64,000 bases of DNA from Synechococcus sp. CS-1331 (GCA_025127975.1 JAHLYQ010000041.1:62001-126000); one strand, 5' to 3'; shown: positions 18,871 to 27,510, counted from the first letter of the stretch. A program made the numbers and translations. Notes: generated from the letters alone by a model not told the origin.

Positions 18871-18996
18871 GCTTATGAACTTGCTAGAATAAATGTACCC
18901 TCGGACCGGCGCACTCTTTGTAGCCCAAGGCACATCTTAATTTTTCTTCTAACAAAGCCTTTTAGGCCTTTCTTCCTATTCGCCGGCTGTTTGCTC

Positions 18997-20103
18997 CTAG
19001 CCCCCTAGGTAGGCCATCTCGGCTCGTGTGCTCTTGGTTGAATTTGTGGAATTTGTAGTGTTGCGCTCCTCGCTATAGCGGTCGCTTCTTTGATTCCAGT
19101 GGGCGGCCATGGCTAGTTCAAGTTTTGGCCCAGCTTGTTTTTCCTGTAGCCATGGTTTGAGATCCAGGCCACTGCCCGGGGAGGCAAAAAGGCAGGTGTA
19201 GGCGACGCCATCTGCGGTGACCCGCAGCCGGTTGCAGTCGCCGCAGAAAGGTGCACTCACCGAGGCCACCACCGCTAGCTGGCCTGCGCCACCGGTGCCG
19301 CCACTTTCGGATCCCCCATCCCGGTAGCGCCAGCGGCTGGCGGTGCCGTGGGCCGGACGGCCCACGGGCTCCAGGGGCCAGCGGCTGCCGATCCGCTCCA
19401 CCATCTCGGCGGCCGGGAGCACCTGGGCTTCCCGCCAGCCGTTGCGGTTGCCCACGTCCATGAATTCGATCAGGCGCAGCTCCAGCCCCCGCTCCCGGGC
19501 AAGGGCCGCCAGGGGCAGGAGCTGGTCGTCGTTGGCGCCGCGCTGGATCACGGCATTGAGCTTGAGGCCGCCCTGGGCTGGATCGAAGCCGGCGGCGCGG
19601 GCGTGCTCGATCGCCGCCAACACCTGGGCCAGGGTGCGTTCCCCGGCCCCCCCATCGCCAAGGCCTGCCATGCGGGCCACCGCCGCGCCCGTGGTGCCGT
19701 CGAGGCTGAGGGTGATGCGGTCGAGGCCGGCGGCGCGCAGGGCCCGGGCCCGTTCGGCGCTGAGCAGTACGCCGTTGCTGGTGAGGGCGATCTCGCCCAG
19801 GCCCCTGGCGCGCAGGGGCTGAACGGCCCTGATCAACTCTTCAAGCTGGCTGTGCAGCAGGGGCTCGCCGCCGGTGAGCCGCAGGCTGCGGACCCCCAGG
19901 GCCACGGCTGCTTCGATCACCCGCAATCGCTGCGCCAGCGTCAGCAGGCCCGGCGGCTCCACCCCATCGGGCAAGCAGTAGGGACAGGCCAGGTTGCAGC
20001 GGGCCGTCAGCGATAGGCGCAGCACGCCCAGCGGCCGGCCCAGTCGGTCGCTGGGGTGGGCGCGGGTGGCGACGGTTTCGGGGTGGGGGACGGCGCTGGC
20101 CAT
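18997..20103 (-). CDS. moaA: GTP 3',8-cyclase MoaA
   Basis: A 368-residue radical SAM enzyme for the first step of molybdenum cofactor synthesis. The N-terminal cluster motif has Cys36, Cys40 and Cys43 (TARCNLACPYCLPDG); the C-terminal cluster segment is FCGDCNRLRVTADGVAYTCL. The C-terminus ends in Gly-Gly (MAYLGG), as active-site-forming MoaA tails do. Two low-complexity insertions are odd: a Gly/Ser-rich stretch before the second cluster, and a threonine/asparagine/serine-rich repeat just before the Gly-Gly end. The ATG at 20103 begins the homologous part. Divergent from the antiporter gene. Confidence 0.94.
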   Translation of the reverse strand: MASAVPHPETVATRAHPSDRLGRPLGVLRLSLTARCNLACPYCLPDGVEPPGLLTLAQRLRVIEAAVALGVRSLRLTGGEPLLHSQLEELIRAVQPLRARGLGEIALTSNGVLLSAERARALRAAGLDRITLSLDGTTGAAVARMAGLGDGGAGERTLAQVLAAIEHARAAGFDPAQGGLKLNAVIQRGANDDQLLPLAALARERGLELRLIEFMDVGNRNGWREAQVLPAAEMVERIGSRWPLEPVGRPAHGTASRWRYRDGGSESGGTGGAGQLAVVASVSAPFCGDCNRLRVTADGVAYTCLFASPGSGLDLKPWLQEKQAGPKLELAMAAHWNQRSDRYSEERNTTNSTNSTKSTRAEMAYLGG

Positions 20104-20229
20104 AGCCGCAACGCTAGAGCTCCTGCCCGGACGCAAATTTGGCCTATGGCACGGGCCGTGGCTCAATGATGGAGGCCCCACTCCTGTGCTCTTACTGCAT
20201 CGGGGGAGTGGGTTGAGTTAGTAGCACCC

Positions 20230-21360
20230 ATGAGTTCTTCACTTCAGGCCTTATTGGTCGTTGCCTTCTTAACGGCTGGAGTGCCCTTTGCGGCCAGGCC
20301 CCTGCGCGGGCGCGTGCCCACCATCATCCTTTATTTGATCAGCGGAATCGTGGTGGGCCCCGCACTGCTGGGCTGGATCCAGCCTGATCCCGCAATGGAC
20401 CTGCTGCGCAAGCTGGCGCTGGCGGCCGTGTTTGCCGTAATCGGTTACGAGTTCAACCTGCGCGATCTCACCGGGCCCATGGGCCGGTTGGCCATTTGGG
20501 GCTGGTTGACCACGGTGCTGACCGGCCTGCTACTGGCGCTGTGTTTGCCGGTGTCTGGCCTGGCCCGGGCACTGGCCCTGGTGATTCCGCTCAGTGCCAG
20601 TGCCTTGCCCAGTATGAAGTTCGTTCTTCAGGGCTCAGGTGAATGGGCACAGCCGTTGGGCACCGCTGCCCTCACTGCAGGGATCATGGGGCAGGTGGGT
20701 CCGGTATTGGCCCTAACACTCCTATTGAGTACCCAGCTGCCGCAGTTCACCCTCTTCAGGTTGGCCCTGTTAGCCGTGATTGCGATTGTGCTTAGTGCCC
20801 TGCCCGGGGTGTTGCGTGTACACGTCTCCGCTCAGGAATCATTTCAACTGGTGCTGCTGCTGAGCGTGGGTTTGTTGAGCCTGTGTGTGGTTCTCGGTGT
20901 CGATATCCTCCTTGGTGGATTGCTAGTTGGCTTCGTGCTGAGGCGTTACTTGCCTGATCCCGGCCAGGCGCCTGTGATTGGCCATTTTAATGCTGTTATC
21001 GATGGATTTTTGGCTCCGCTCTTTTTGATTCTCGCCGGCAGCCGCATCAATATTAATGCTGTTATTGCGACTCCTTTTTGGCCCTTGGTATGGATGTTGG
21101 CCTTCTTTCTGGTGCGCGGTCTTCCCCAGTTTCTACTTTATTGGAAGCAGCTACCATCTGGCCGCCAGCGCTTTCGCTTCTCCCTGCTCGTCTCCCAGTC
21201 GCTGTCGATTCCGATCGCAGTGACCCAGATGGAGGTTGAAGCCGGCCTGATGACGTCTGAAGTTTCCGCTTTGATCATCGGCGGCAGCGTACTTGCCGCA
21301 TTGGTATACCCGAGCCTGGCTATGGCAATCAAGCCTTCACTGCCTTCGGCCGCCTCTTGA
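20230..21360 (+). CDS. Cation:proton antiporter (CPA2, Kef/NapA-like) membrane domain
   Basis: A 376-residue protein with about 11-12 hydrophobic segments and the CPA2 features VPTIILYLISGIVVGPALLG near the N-terminus, VFAVIGYEFNLRDL, and GFLAPLFLILAGSRINI in the second half. No C-terminal TrkA-N/RCK domain is present. The ion (Na+ or K+) cannot be told. Family role is pH and ion homeostasis in the plasma or thylakoid membrane. It lies between moaA and the molybdoenzyme gene, but no functional link is evident. Confidence 0.8.
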   Translation: MSSSLQALLVVAFLTAGVPFAARPLRGRVPTIILYLISGIVVGPALLGWIQPDPAMDLLRKLALAAVFAVIGYEFNLRDLTGPMGRLAIWGWLTTVLTGLLLALCLPVSGLARALALVIPLSASALPSMKFVLQGSGEWAQPLGTAALTAGIMGQVGPVLALTLLLSTQLPQFTLFRLALLAVIAIVLSALPGVLRVHVSAQESFQLVLLLSVGLLSLCVVLGVDILLGGLLVGFVLRRYLPDPGQAPVIGHFNAVIDGFLAPLFLILAGSRININAVIATPFWPLVWMLAFFLVRGLPQFLLYWKQLPSGRQRFRFSLLVSQSLSIPIAVTQMEVEAGLMTSEVSALIIGGSVLAALVYPSLAMAIKPSLPSAAS

Positions 21361-21475
21361 AAGTTTGGGGAAAAACCAACAGGCCGATATGGGGCCCCCG
21401 GCACTGCCTGGGCCTATTCATAGGCAGCCCCTCTGCCATACCCCTAGGGTTTGACAAACGCAGGCAGTAGTAGCC

Positions 21476-23749
21476 ATGGCGCCTGAGCTATCTGGATCGC
21501 CGGCACCAACCCAGCCACCGGCTCCAGAAGGCGCCGCCAGTGGGGGCGGCTGGCCCCTGATCGAGGGCTGGGCCCGCGCCACCCTCTCACCCACGGGGTT
21601 GCGTCTATGGCAGACCCTCAACCACAAAAGCGCCTGCCTGAGTTGCGCCTGGGGCACGGGCGGTCAGAACGGCGGCTTTCGCGATGAACTGGGCGAGCCC
21701 CTGCAGCGCTGCCTCAAGAGCGTGGAGGCGATCGGAGCCGAACTGCAGGCCGCGGTTCCAGCGGAGGTGTTTGCCGGCCGCAGCCTGGCCGAGCTGCAGC
21801 AGCTCAGTTCCGCCGAATGCGACCAGCTGGGCCGGCTCGATCGACCCCTGATCCGGCGAGCCGGCAGCGACCACTACGAGCCGATCAGCTGGAAGGAGGT
21901 GCACGACCTCAGCGCCGCGGCCTTCGCTAGGCCAGCTCCCGAGCGGGTTGCTTCCTACAGCTCCGGGCGCTCCTCCAATGAGGCCGCCTACCTGCTGCAA
22001 CTGCTGCTGCGGGCTCTCGGCTCCAACAACCTGGCCGACTGCTCCGACCTCTGCCACGCCCCCTCCAGCATCGGGCTCAGCCGGGTGTTTGGCAGCGGCA
22101 CTTCGATGGTGAATCTGGACAGCCTGCAGCACGCTGATGGCGTGGTGTTGGTGGGCTCCAATGCGCCGGCAAACCACCCGCGGCTGATGAACGAGCTGAT
22201 CCGCCTGCGGGAGCGCGGCGGCACGGTGATCGTGATCAATCCGGTGCTGGAGGCGGGGCTGCTCAAGTTCGGCTCGCCCGCTTTCCCGATCCGCTCGATG
22301 CTCGGCGGGGGCAGTGAGATCGCCTCCCTGTTCCTGCAGCCGATTCCCGGCTCCGACACCGCCGTATTTCTGGGGCTGCAGAAGGCCCTGCTGGAGCGTG
22401 GCGCCATCGCCCTCGACTTCGTGAAGGCCCATGCCGATGGTTGGCAGGCCCTGATCGAGCAGATCGAGACCACCAGCTGGGAGGCGATCACGGGCTGCTG
22501 CGGCCTCAGCCGCGAGGAGCTGGAGCACACCGCTGCCCGGCTGGCTGCGTGCAAGGCGGTGGTGTTCGCCTGGGCGATGGGCATCACCCACCACGCCAAC
22601 GGCACCGCCAACGTGCAGGCGATCGCCAACACGGCCGTGCTCACGGGCAACGTGGCCCGGCCGGGGGCGGGCACGATGCCGATCCGCGGCCACTCCAACG
22701 TGCAGGGCTTCGGCTCGATGGGGGTGACGGTGAATCTGCGCGAGCCGATGCGGCTGGCGCTTGAGCAGCTGCTCGGCCGGCCCCTCAGCCCCACCCGGGG
22801 CTACAACACCCGCGCCCTGATCGAGGCGGCCGCTGCCGGTGCCGTCGACTCCCTGCTCTGTTTGGGCGGCAACCTCTACGGCGCCAACCCCGACAGCCGC
22901 CAGGCCCAGGCAGCCCTTGGCCGCATCGACACGATCATCTACCTGGCAACCAAGCCCAATACCGGCCACTTCCATGGCCTGGCGGCCCGCCAGACCCTGC
23001 TGCTGCCGGTGTTCAACCGCTTCGAAACGCCCCACCGCACCACGGTGGAATCGGGCAACAACTGGGTGCGGCTCAATGAGCCCGGCAGCACCCATCTGGC
23101 CAGCGGCCAGCTGATCAGCGAGGTGGAGTTTCTGGCCGAGCTGGCCCACCGCCTGCACGGCACCGAGCCGATCGACTGGCGGAGGCTGCAGGATCCCGTG
23201 TATGTGCGCGAGCTGATCGCCCGCACCGTGCCCGGTTACGCCGCCATCGCCGAGATCGACGCCAGCAAGAAGGAATTCGAGGTTGCCGGCCGGGTGTTCC
23301 AGGAGCCCCGTTTCGCCACCGCCACGGGCCGGGCCCAGCTGGCGGTGACACCGCTGCCCGAGCTCGGATTGCCGGATGCGGATCACTTCGGCGGGCTGGC
23401 CGCCGGCGAGCAGGGCCTGGTGCTGAACCTGATCACCGCCCGCAGTTACGGCCAGCACAACACGGTGGTCTACAAGCAGGGCGACAGCTACCGGGGCATG
23501 CCGCACCGCCAGACGATCCTGGTCAACCCGGAGGATCTGGCTGCCTGTGGTCTGCGGGCCCACCAGCGGGTGACCGTGCAGGGTGAAGCGGGCCAGCTGG
23601 ATGGGATCGAGCTGATTCCCGGCTCGGTGCGGCGTGGCGCGGCGCTGATGTTCTATCCGGAGGCCAACGTGCTGATGCGGGCGGTGAGCGATCCCGAGAG
23701 CGGTACGCCGGCCTTCAAGCGGGTGCCGGTGCTGCTGCGTGGCAGCTGA
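21476..23749 (+). CDS. FdhF/YdeP-family molybdopterin oxidoreductase
   Basis: A 757-residue molybdoenzyme of the FdhF/YdeP family (formate-dehydrogenase-like, physiological substrate not established). The N-terminus has CLSCAWGTGG, a possible Fe-S ligand pair, and a later Cys. Characteristic blocks are SYSSGRSSNEAAYLLQLLLR, LVGSNAPANHPRLMNELIRL, FAWAMGITHHANGTANVQAI, RGHSNVQGFGSMGV and the C-terminal MGD-binding part with SYGQHNTVVYKQGDSYRGMP. The only other Moco enzyme in the window is NarB. HPP and TSUP membrane proteins follow it after the insertion at 23.8-25.4 kb. A truncated copy of its 3' end lies at 25127-25322. Confidence 0.88.
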   Translation: MAPELSGSPAPTQPPAPEGAASGGGWPLIEGWARATLSPTGLRLWQTLNHKSACLSCAWGTGGQNGGFRDELGEPLQRCLKSVEAIGAELQAAVPAEVFAGRSLAELQQLSSAECDQLGRLDRPLIRRAGSDHYEPISWKEVHDLSAAAFARPAPERVASYSSGRSSNEAAYLLQLLLRALGSNNLADCSDLCHAPSSIGLSRVFGSGTSMVNLDSLQHADGVVLVGSNAPANHPRLMNELIRLRERGGTVIVINPVLEAGLLKFGSPAFPIRSMLGGGSEIASLFLQPIPGSDTAVFLGLQKALLERGAIALDFVKAHADGWQALIEQIETTSWEAITGCCGLSREELEHTAARLAACKAVVFAWAMGITHHANGTANVQAIANTAVLTGNVARPGAGTMPIRGHSNVQGFGSMGVTVNLREPMRLALEQLLGRPLSPTRGYNTRALIEAAAAGAVDSLLCLGGNLYGANPDSRQAQAALGRIDTIIYLATKPNTGHFHGLAARQTLLLPVFNRFETPHRTTVESGNNWVRLNEPGSTHLASGQLISEVEFLAELAHRLHGTEPIDWRRLQDPVYVRELIARTVPGYAAIAEIDASKKEFEVAGRVFQEPRFATATGRAQLAVTPLPELGLPDADHFGGLAAGEQGLVLNLITARSYGQHNTVVYKQGDSYRGMPHRQTILVNPEDLAACGLRAHQRVTVQGEAGQLDGIELIPGSVRRGAALMFYPEANVLMRAVSDPESGTPAFKRVPVLLRGS

Positions 23750-23815
23750 GCTGTCGCCGTCGCCATCCTGGTTGCCAACCCCGCCATCGAGAGTGGTCTC
23801 CTGTTGTTGCCGCGG

Positions 23816-23841
23816 CCGGGCCTATCAGCCCCGCCTCGATC
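23816..23841 (+). repeat. Short partial copy of the HPP gene 5' end
   Basis: These 26 bases match bases 25453-25478 inside the start of the HPP gene at 24 of 26 positions, and both encode GRAYQPR. The copy stands immediately after the molybdoenzyme gene, where HPP would be expected if the VOC/lipocalin segment were absent. It pairs with the copy of the molybdoenzyme 3' end at the other side of the insert. Confidence 0.65.
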
Positions 23842-23844
23842 GCC

Positions 23845-24384
23845 CTAGCCCGGCAACTTCAGCCGCTGGACACGGGACATGTGCTCCACGACTCCCTCGG
23901 GCTTCGTCACGGCCAGGTATTCAGCGGTGAAGTCGGGTGGAAGGACCTCGATCAGGATCTTGTTCTCGACCCAAATCTCAAGCACATGGAAACCGCCGCG
24001 CATGCACTCGTAGCATTGCCATTCTTCTCGAGCCGCGATCGCAGCGACCTTGCTGGCTTCCGTGGCCACGCTGATGGCGAAATGGAAGGCGCCGTATTCG
24101 GGCTCACGATTTAATCCCGGGACAAAGGCGACACCCTGCGCGCCGTCGGGATGGAGCGTCGTGCCGGCAGGATAAATTTCGATTCCGGTGCCGTTCGGGT
24201 CGAGTTGTAGTACCCAATAGCTGCCGGGGTTTGGCGGAAATGCTACGGCGGTGCCCCCGATGATCTCAGCCAGAACAGTGGCAACCTTCTGCGGGTTTCG
24301 TACAGCTATCGAGAGATGATGAATCATGGGCGCTTTACCGATGATGTGATCAAGGGAGACGGGTGTTGCTGTCGTCGTCATCAT
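23845..24384 (-). CDS. VOC (glyoxalase/dioxygenase fold) family protein
   Basis: A 179-residue protein with the paired beta-alpha-beta-beta-beta modules of the vicinal oxygen chelate fold. PMIHHLSIAVRNPQKVATVLAEI begins the first module and EYGAFHFAISVATEASKVAAIA the second. Possible metal ligands are the His residues of HHLSIAV and AFHFAIS and Glu in GTGIEIYP. The substrate is unknown. GAGAG precedes the doubled ATG at 24384. The gene is less GC-rich than its neighbours and stands divergently from the lipocalin-like gene within an inserted segment. Confidence 0.8.
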   Translation of the reverse strand: MMTTTATPVSLDHIIGKAPMIHHLSIAVRNPQKVATVLAEIIGGTAVAFPPNPGSYWVLQLDPNGTGIEIYPAGTTLHPDGAQGVAFVPGLNREPEYGAFHFAISVATEASKVAAIAAREEWQCYECMRGGFHVLEIWVENKILIEVLPPDFTAEYLAVTKPEGVVEHMSRVQRLKLPG

Positions 24385-24440
24385 ATCTCTCGTACTTTGG
24401 AACTCCGCGCTCCTTTTTGTCTTTAAGTCATGCTAAGGTT

Positions 24441-24459
24441 GTTAAATCTATCTATTAAC
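24441..24459. promoter_or_regulatory. Inverted repeat between VOC and lipocalin-like genes
   Basis: GTTAA and TTAAC flank nine bases within an 80-base AT-rich divergent promoter region, immediately before the lipocalin-like start at 24465. A shared operator is possible; no regulator gene accompanies the pair. Confidence 0.35.
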
Positions 24460-24464
24460 AGAAA

Positions 24465-24974
24465 ATGATGAGCCAAATTTTTTCGCGCACTCGCCTAGCC
24501 ATGGGAGTGCTGTTTTCAGGCGTGATCCTGTCAGCAAATGTGGCGTGCGCTCAGGCCGCTAAACAGCTGGTTGGCACTTGGAGGCTTATATCAGCTACAA
24601 CGGAACAGGGCGATAAAACCACCCCAACCTATGGTCTTAATCCAAAGGGTATTCTTGCCGTTGATGCCAATGGCCGCTATGCAATTGTGGCCATGCGAGC
24701 CGATCTTCCCAAGGTGGCTTCCGGCACCCGTACAACAACCATTTCTAGCGAGAATCAAGCACTTGTAGCGGGAAGCATCGCTCACTTCGGCAGTATCTCC
24801 TTGAACAAAACAGGAACGGTTCTCATCTTCAAGGTTGAGAATTCTACATTCCCAAACTGGGATGGAACCGAGCAGAAGTGGCCATTCAATATCAGCAGGG
24901 AAGAACTGAGATTTGCGGTTCCGGACGCATCGGGAGGAGGAATAGCGCTGACGGCTTGGAGGCGCGTTAATTAA
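24465..24974 (+). CDS. Secreted lipocalin-like domain protein
   Basis: A 169-residue protein with an N-terminal signal peptide (SRTRLAMGVLFSGVILSANVACAQA, cleavage probably after the last Ala). The mature part starts KQLVGTWRLISATTEQGDKT, the typical entry of the lipocalin-like domain, and ends with LTAWRRVN. These domains are beta-barrels of about 140 residues without assigned ligand. Divergently paired with the VOC gene; the two probably arrived together. AT-rich relative to the surroundings. Confidence 0.75.
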   Translation: MMSQIFSRTRLAMGVLFSGVILSANVACAQAAKQLVGTWRLISATTEQGDKTTPTYGLNPKGILAVDANGRYAIVAMRADLPKVASGTRTTTISSENQALVAGSIAHFGSISLNKTGTVLIFKVENSTFPNWDGTEQKWPFNISREELRFAVPDASGGGIALTAWRRVN

Positions 24975-25126
24975 ATTAATGATCAGGCCAGTTGGCAGGT
25001 GTCTGTGCAGCCGTGGACGCCGCCTTCTCTTCTCTGCAGGCTGATCAGAATCGGGGCCATGGAGCTTTGTGCCGACCTCGGCCTGCGCTCGTTGCTCGAC
25101 ACCAACGCCCTGGCCTTGACTCCCTC

Positions 25127-25322
25127 GCCGGCGAGCAGGGCCTAGTGCTGAACCTGATCACCGCCTGCAGTTACGGCCAGCACAACACGGTGGTCTACAA
25201 GCAGGGCGACAGCTATCGGGGCATTCCGCACCGCCAGACGATCCTGGTCAACCCGAGGATCTGGCTGCCTGTGGCCTGCGGGCCCACCAGCAGGTGACCG
25301 TGCAGGGTGAGGTGGCAGCTGA
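25127..25322 (+). pseudogene. Truncated copy of the FdhF/YdeP-family gene 3' region
   Basis: Bases 25127-25310 match 23402-23586 of the intact gene with six substitutions and one deleted G over 185 bases (about 96% identity by hand count). The deletion shifts the frame at about 25255. After the match the sequence jumps to GTGGCAGCTGAG, which equals the last bases of the intact gene, so the rest of the 3' end was deleted. A stretch just before it (25045-25126) does not match the intact gene. The fragment cannot encode a working domain. Confidence 0.85.
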
Positions 25323-25398
25323 GGCCACTGCTCCCCTGCGTAGCCGTTGTCACCACGGCGGCGCCGGCCGCCGTCGACAGTGAGGGCTAGAGGGCAGC

Positions 25399-25938
25399 TT
25401 GTGGCTTGGGGGTGTGGTGAAGCTGCAGAGCTGGCTGGTGGAGCAGCGGCGGCGCGGCCGGGCCTACCAGCCCCGCTTTCGGCGCCGACAACGGTCGCTT
25501 TCCTGGCTGGGAGCGCTGCTGGCTCTAACTCTGCTGAGCCTGCTCAGTGCCTGGAGCGGCATGGTGTTGTTGGCGGCGCCTCTCGGCGCGTCATCGGTGC
25601 TGTTGTTTGGCTACCCCGCCAGCCCCCTGGCCCAGCCGCGCAACATCGTGCTTGGCAATCTGGTGGGGGCGCTGGTGAGCGTGGCGGCGGTGGCCTGGCT
25701 CGGCCAGGGGCCGCTTGTGATCGCCCTGGCGGTGGGGTTTACGGTGTTGCTGGGCCAGCAGCTGCGCTGCCTGCATCCTCCTGCCGGTGGCCTCGCCTTT
25801 CTCGGCGTGGCGCTGGGGGCCACACCGCTGTTTGTACTCACCCCTGTGCTGAGCGGCTCGCTGCTGCTTGTGCTGATCGCCGCGGCCTTCAGCCGCTGGG
25901 TGAAGGGGGCGCTGCCCTATCCGCACCACTGGCTGTGA
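25399..25938 (+). CDS. HPP family membrane protein (possible nitrite transporter)
   Basis: A 179-residue protein with four hydrophobic segments and the family name motif HPPAGGLAFLGVALG; GASSVLLFGYPASPLAQPRNIVLGNLVGAL is the other conserved block. Some cyanobacterial and plastid HPP proteins have been linked to nitrite transport, which fits a nitrate-assimilation island. The reading frame begins with TTG at 25399 (AGAGGG upstream); GTG codons at 25414 and 25417 are alternatives. The last four bases overlap the TSUP gene (GTGA). A fragment of its 5' end lies at 23816-23841. Confidence 0.82.
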   Translation: MWLGGVVKLQSWLVEQRRRGRAYQPRFRRRQRSLSWLGALLALTLLSLLSAWSGMVLLAAPLGASSVLLFGYPASPLAQPRNIVLGNLVGALVSVAAVAWLGQGPLVIALAVGFTVLLGQQLRCLHPPAGGLAFLGVALGATPLFVLTPVLSGSLLLVLIAAAFSRWVKGALPYPHHWL

Positions 25939-26675
25939 CCCTCTGGCTGCTGCCGCTCCTGGGCCTGGTGGCCTTTCTCTATGCCGCCGTGGGCCATGCG
26001 GGCGCCTCCGGCTACATCGCCGTGCTGGCCCTGGCCGGTCTGCCGGCGGAGCAGATCAAGCCGCTTGCCCTGATCCTGAACATTGCGGTGGCGGCCCAGG
26101 GCAGCTGGCAGTTCTGGCGAGCCGGCCACCTGCGCTGGCGGCTGTTCTGGCCGGTGTTGCTGGCCGGCCTGCCGGCGGCCTTTCTGGGGGGCTGGCTCGA
26201 TCTGCCCACGCTCTGGTTTCAGCGGTTGGTCGCACTGGTGCTGCTGGCCTCGGCCCTGCGCTTTCTCCGCCAGCCCGGCGATCCCGAGCGCTTGACGCAA
26301 CCGCCATTGATTCTGTTGGTGCTGAGCGGTGCCGGGCTGGGGCTGCTGGCCGGCCTCACCGGTACCGGCGGCGGCGTGTTTCTCACGCCCCTGCTGTTGG
26401 GTTGCAGCTGGGCCTCCACCCGCCAGGCGGCAGCGGTGTCGTCGCTGTTCATCTTCGGCAACTCGCTCAGCGGCCTGGCCGGCCTGCTGCTGGCCCGCCA
26501 GCTATCAGGTGCCCTGCTGCCGGCCCAGCTGGGCTGGATGTTGCTGATGGTGCTGCTGGCCGGTGCGGTGGGTTCGCGGCTTGGTAGCCGCCACTGGCCG
26601 GTGGCTTGGATCCGTCGCTGTCTGGCCTTGGTGCTGCTGCTGGCCGCCTTGAAGCTCCTCGGTTTCGCAGGCTGA
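25935..26675 (+). CDS. TSUP (TauE/SafE) family membrane transporter
   Basis: A 246-residue membrane protein with about eight hydrophobic segments and the duplicated TSUP pattern: LLGLVAFLYAAVGHAGASGYIAVLAL in the first half and LLAGLTGTGGGVFLTPLLLG in the second. The family includes sulphite and organosulphonate exporters; the anion here is unknown. The GTG at 25935 overlaps the HPP stop, so the two form a translationally coupled pair. Confidence 0.85.
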   Translation: MTLWLLPLLGLVAFLYAAVGHAGASGYIAVLALAGLPAEQIKPLALILNIAVAAQGSWQFWRAGHLRWRLFWPVLLAGLPAAFLGGWLDLPTLWFQRLVALVLLASALRFLRQPGDPERLTQPPLILLVLSGAGLGLLAGLTGTGGGVFLTPLLLGCSWASTRQAAAVSSLFIFGNSLSGLAGLLLARQLSGALLPAQLGWMLLMVLLAGAVGSRLGSRHWPVAWIRRCLALVLLLAALKLLGFAG

Positions 26676-26696
26676 TGTTGGCGGTAGCGTTTCAGC

Positions 26697-27116
26697 ATGA
26701 TCGCCCCCGCTGCCGAGCGTTTCACGCCGCCCCCCATCCCCTGGCGCCATCCCCTGGCGCTGGAGCCGGCTCCTGGGCTGGGTCCGGGGTTGGATCCCCA
26801 GAGGTCTGGGGAAGCCTTGGCGCGTCTGTGCGCCGAAGCCGATGTGCAGGCGGTGATCGCGTTTGGTTCCCGGGCCAGGGGTGAGGCACGGCGCGACTCA
26901 GATCTGGATCTGGCGGTGATCGTGGGCCAGCCCCAGCTCACGCCGGCCGAGAAGATGGCCTGCTGGAAGCGTTTCAACCGAGTGCTGGGCCGGCAGGGAG
27001 TAGCTGTCGACCTAGTGGTGGCTGGCAGCGCTGATGCCGAGCGCCTGAGTGGCTCCCGTTGGCACGTGTTTGGCGATGTGGCCCGTGAGGGCCGGGTGCT
27101 GTATGTCGCCCGCTGA
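26697..27116 (+). CDS. MNT-type nucleotidyltransferase antitoxin
   Basis: A 139-residue minimal nucleotidyltransferase with the signature FGSRARGEARRDSDLDLAV (Gly-Ser, ten residues, Asp-x-Asp). In MntA-HepT systems this enzyme AMPylates and neutralises the HEPN ribonuclease. The N-terminal 40 residues are Pro-rich and may lie outside the domain. The 3' end overlaps the HEPN gene by 14 bases. Confidence 0.85.
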   Translation: MIAPAAERFTPPPIPWRHPLALEPAPGLGPGLDPQRSGEALARLCAEADVQAVIAFGSRARGEARRDSDLDLAVIVGQPQLTPAEKMACWKRFNRVLGRQGVAVDLVVAGSADAERLSGSRWHVFGDVAREGRVLYVAR

Positions 27117-27486
27117 AGACGCCTTGCTGCTCCTGGCGATTGTGCGCCGCCATCTGCGCGCCTTGCGTTTTGGCTTGGATGGGGCCTATCCAGAGGAAGA
27201 CTGGGGCTTCACCGCCCAGCAGGCGGTGGAGAAACTGCTCAAGGCGTGGATTGTGCTGGCCGACCGGCGGCCACCCCGGGTCCATGACCTCGAAGATCTG
27301 TTCGCCCTGGCTGGTCAGCAGCTTGATCCCCTGCTGCTGGAGCTGCAGGTGTTTGCGGTGGAGGCCCGCTATGAGCAGGGCCCATTTCCGCTCCCCGCGC
27401 CGCGGCAGGAGCTGCTGGCCCTGGTCGAGGCGGAGCTGGAGCGGTGTCAGCAGGCGGTTGAGGCGCTGGGCGAATCGGACGCCTGA
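27103..27486 (+). CDS. HEPN-domain toxin (HepT type)
   Basis: A 127-residue all-helical HEPN protein with AQQAVEKLLKAWIVLADRRPPRVHDLEDLFAL; the R-x4/5-H motif of HEPN ribonucleases is present (RPPRVH). The ATG at 27103 is favoured since it opens the HEPN helix and overlaps the MNT gene. The pair forms a type VII-like toxin-antitoxin module. It lies between TSUP and mobA. Confidence 0.85.
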   Translation: MSPAEDALLLLAIVRRHLRALRFGLDGAYPEEDWGFTAQQAVEKLLKAWIVLADRRPPRVHDLEDLFALAGQQLDPLLLELQVFAVEARYEQGPFPLPAPRQELLALVEAELERCQQAVEALGESDA

Positions 27487-27510
27487 TCGGGCTCAGGCCG
27501 GCTGATTGGC

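Noticed and set aside
18997..20103. MoaA-region radical SAM enzyme as a peptide-modifying enzyme for the Nif11 peptides
   Set aside because: Both cluster motifs and the Gly-Gly tail identify it as the Moco enzyme, which the surrounding moa genes require.
21605..23563. A 652-codon open frame antisense to the YdeP-type gene
   Set aside because: It is a by-product of high GC codon bias; its composition (His/Gly/Gln/Ala-rich) resembles no family, while the plus strand encodes a full molybdoenzyme.
24992..25297. A 101-codon frame over the molybdoenzyme fragment
   Set aside because: The frame continues only through a frameshifted copy of part of another gene; treated as a pseudogene remnant.
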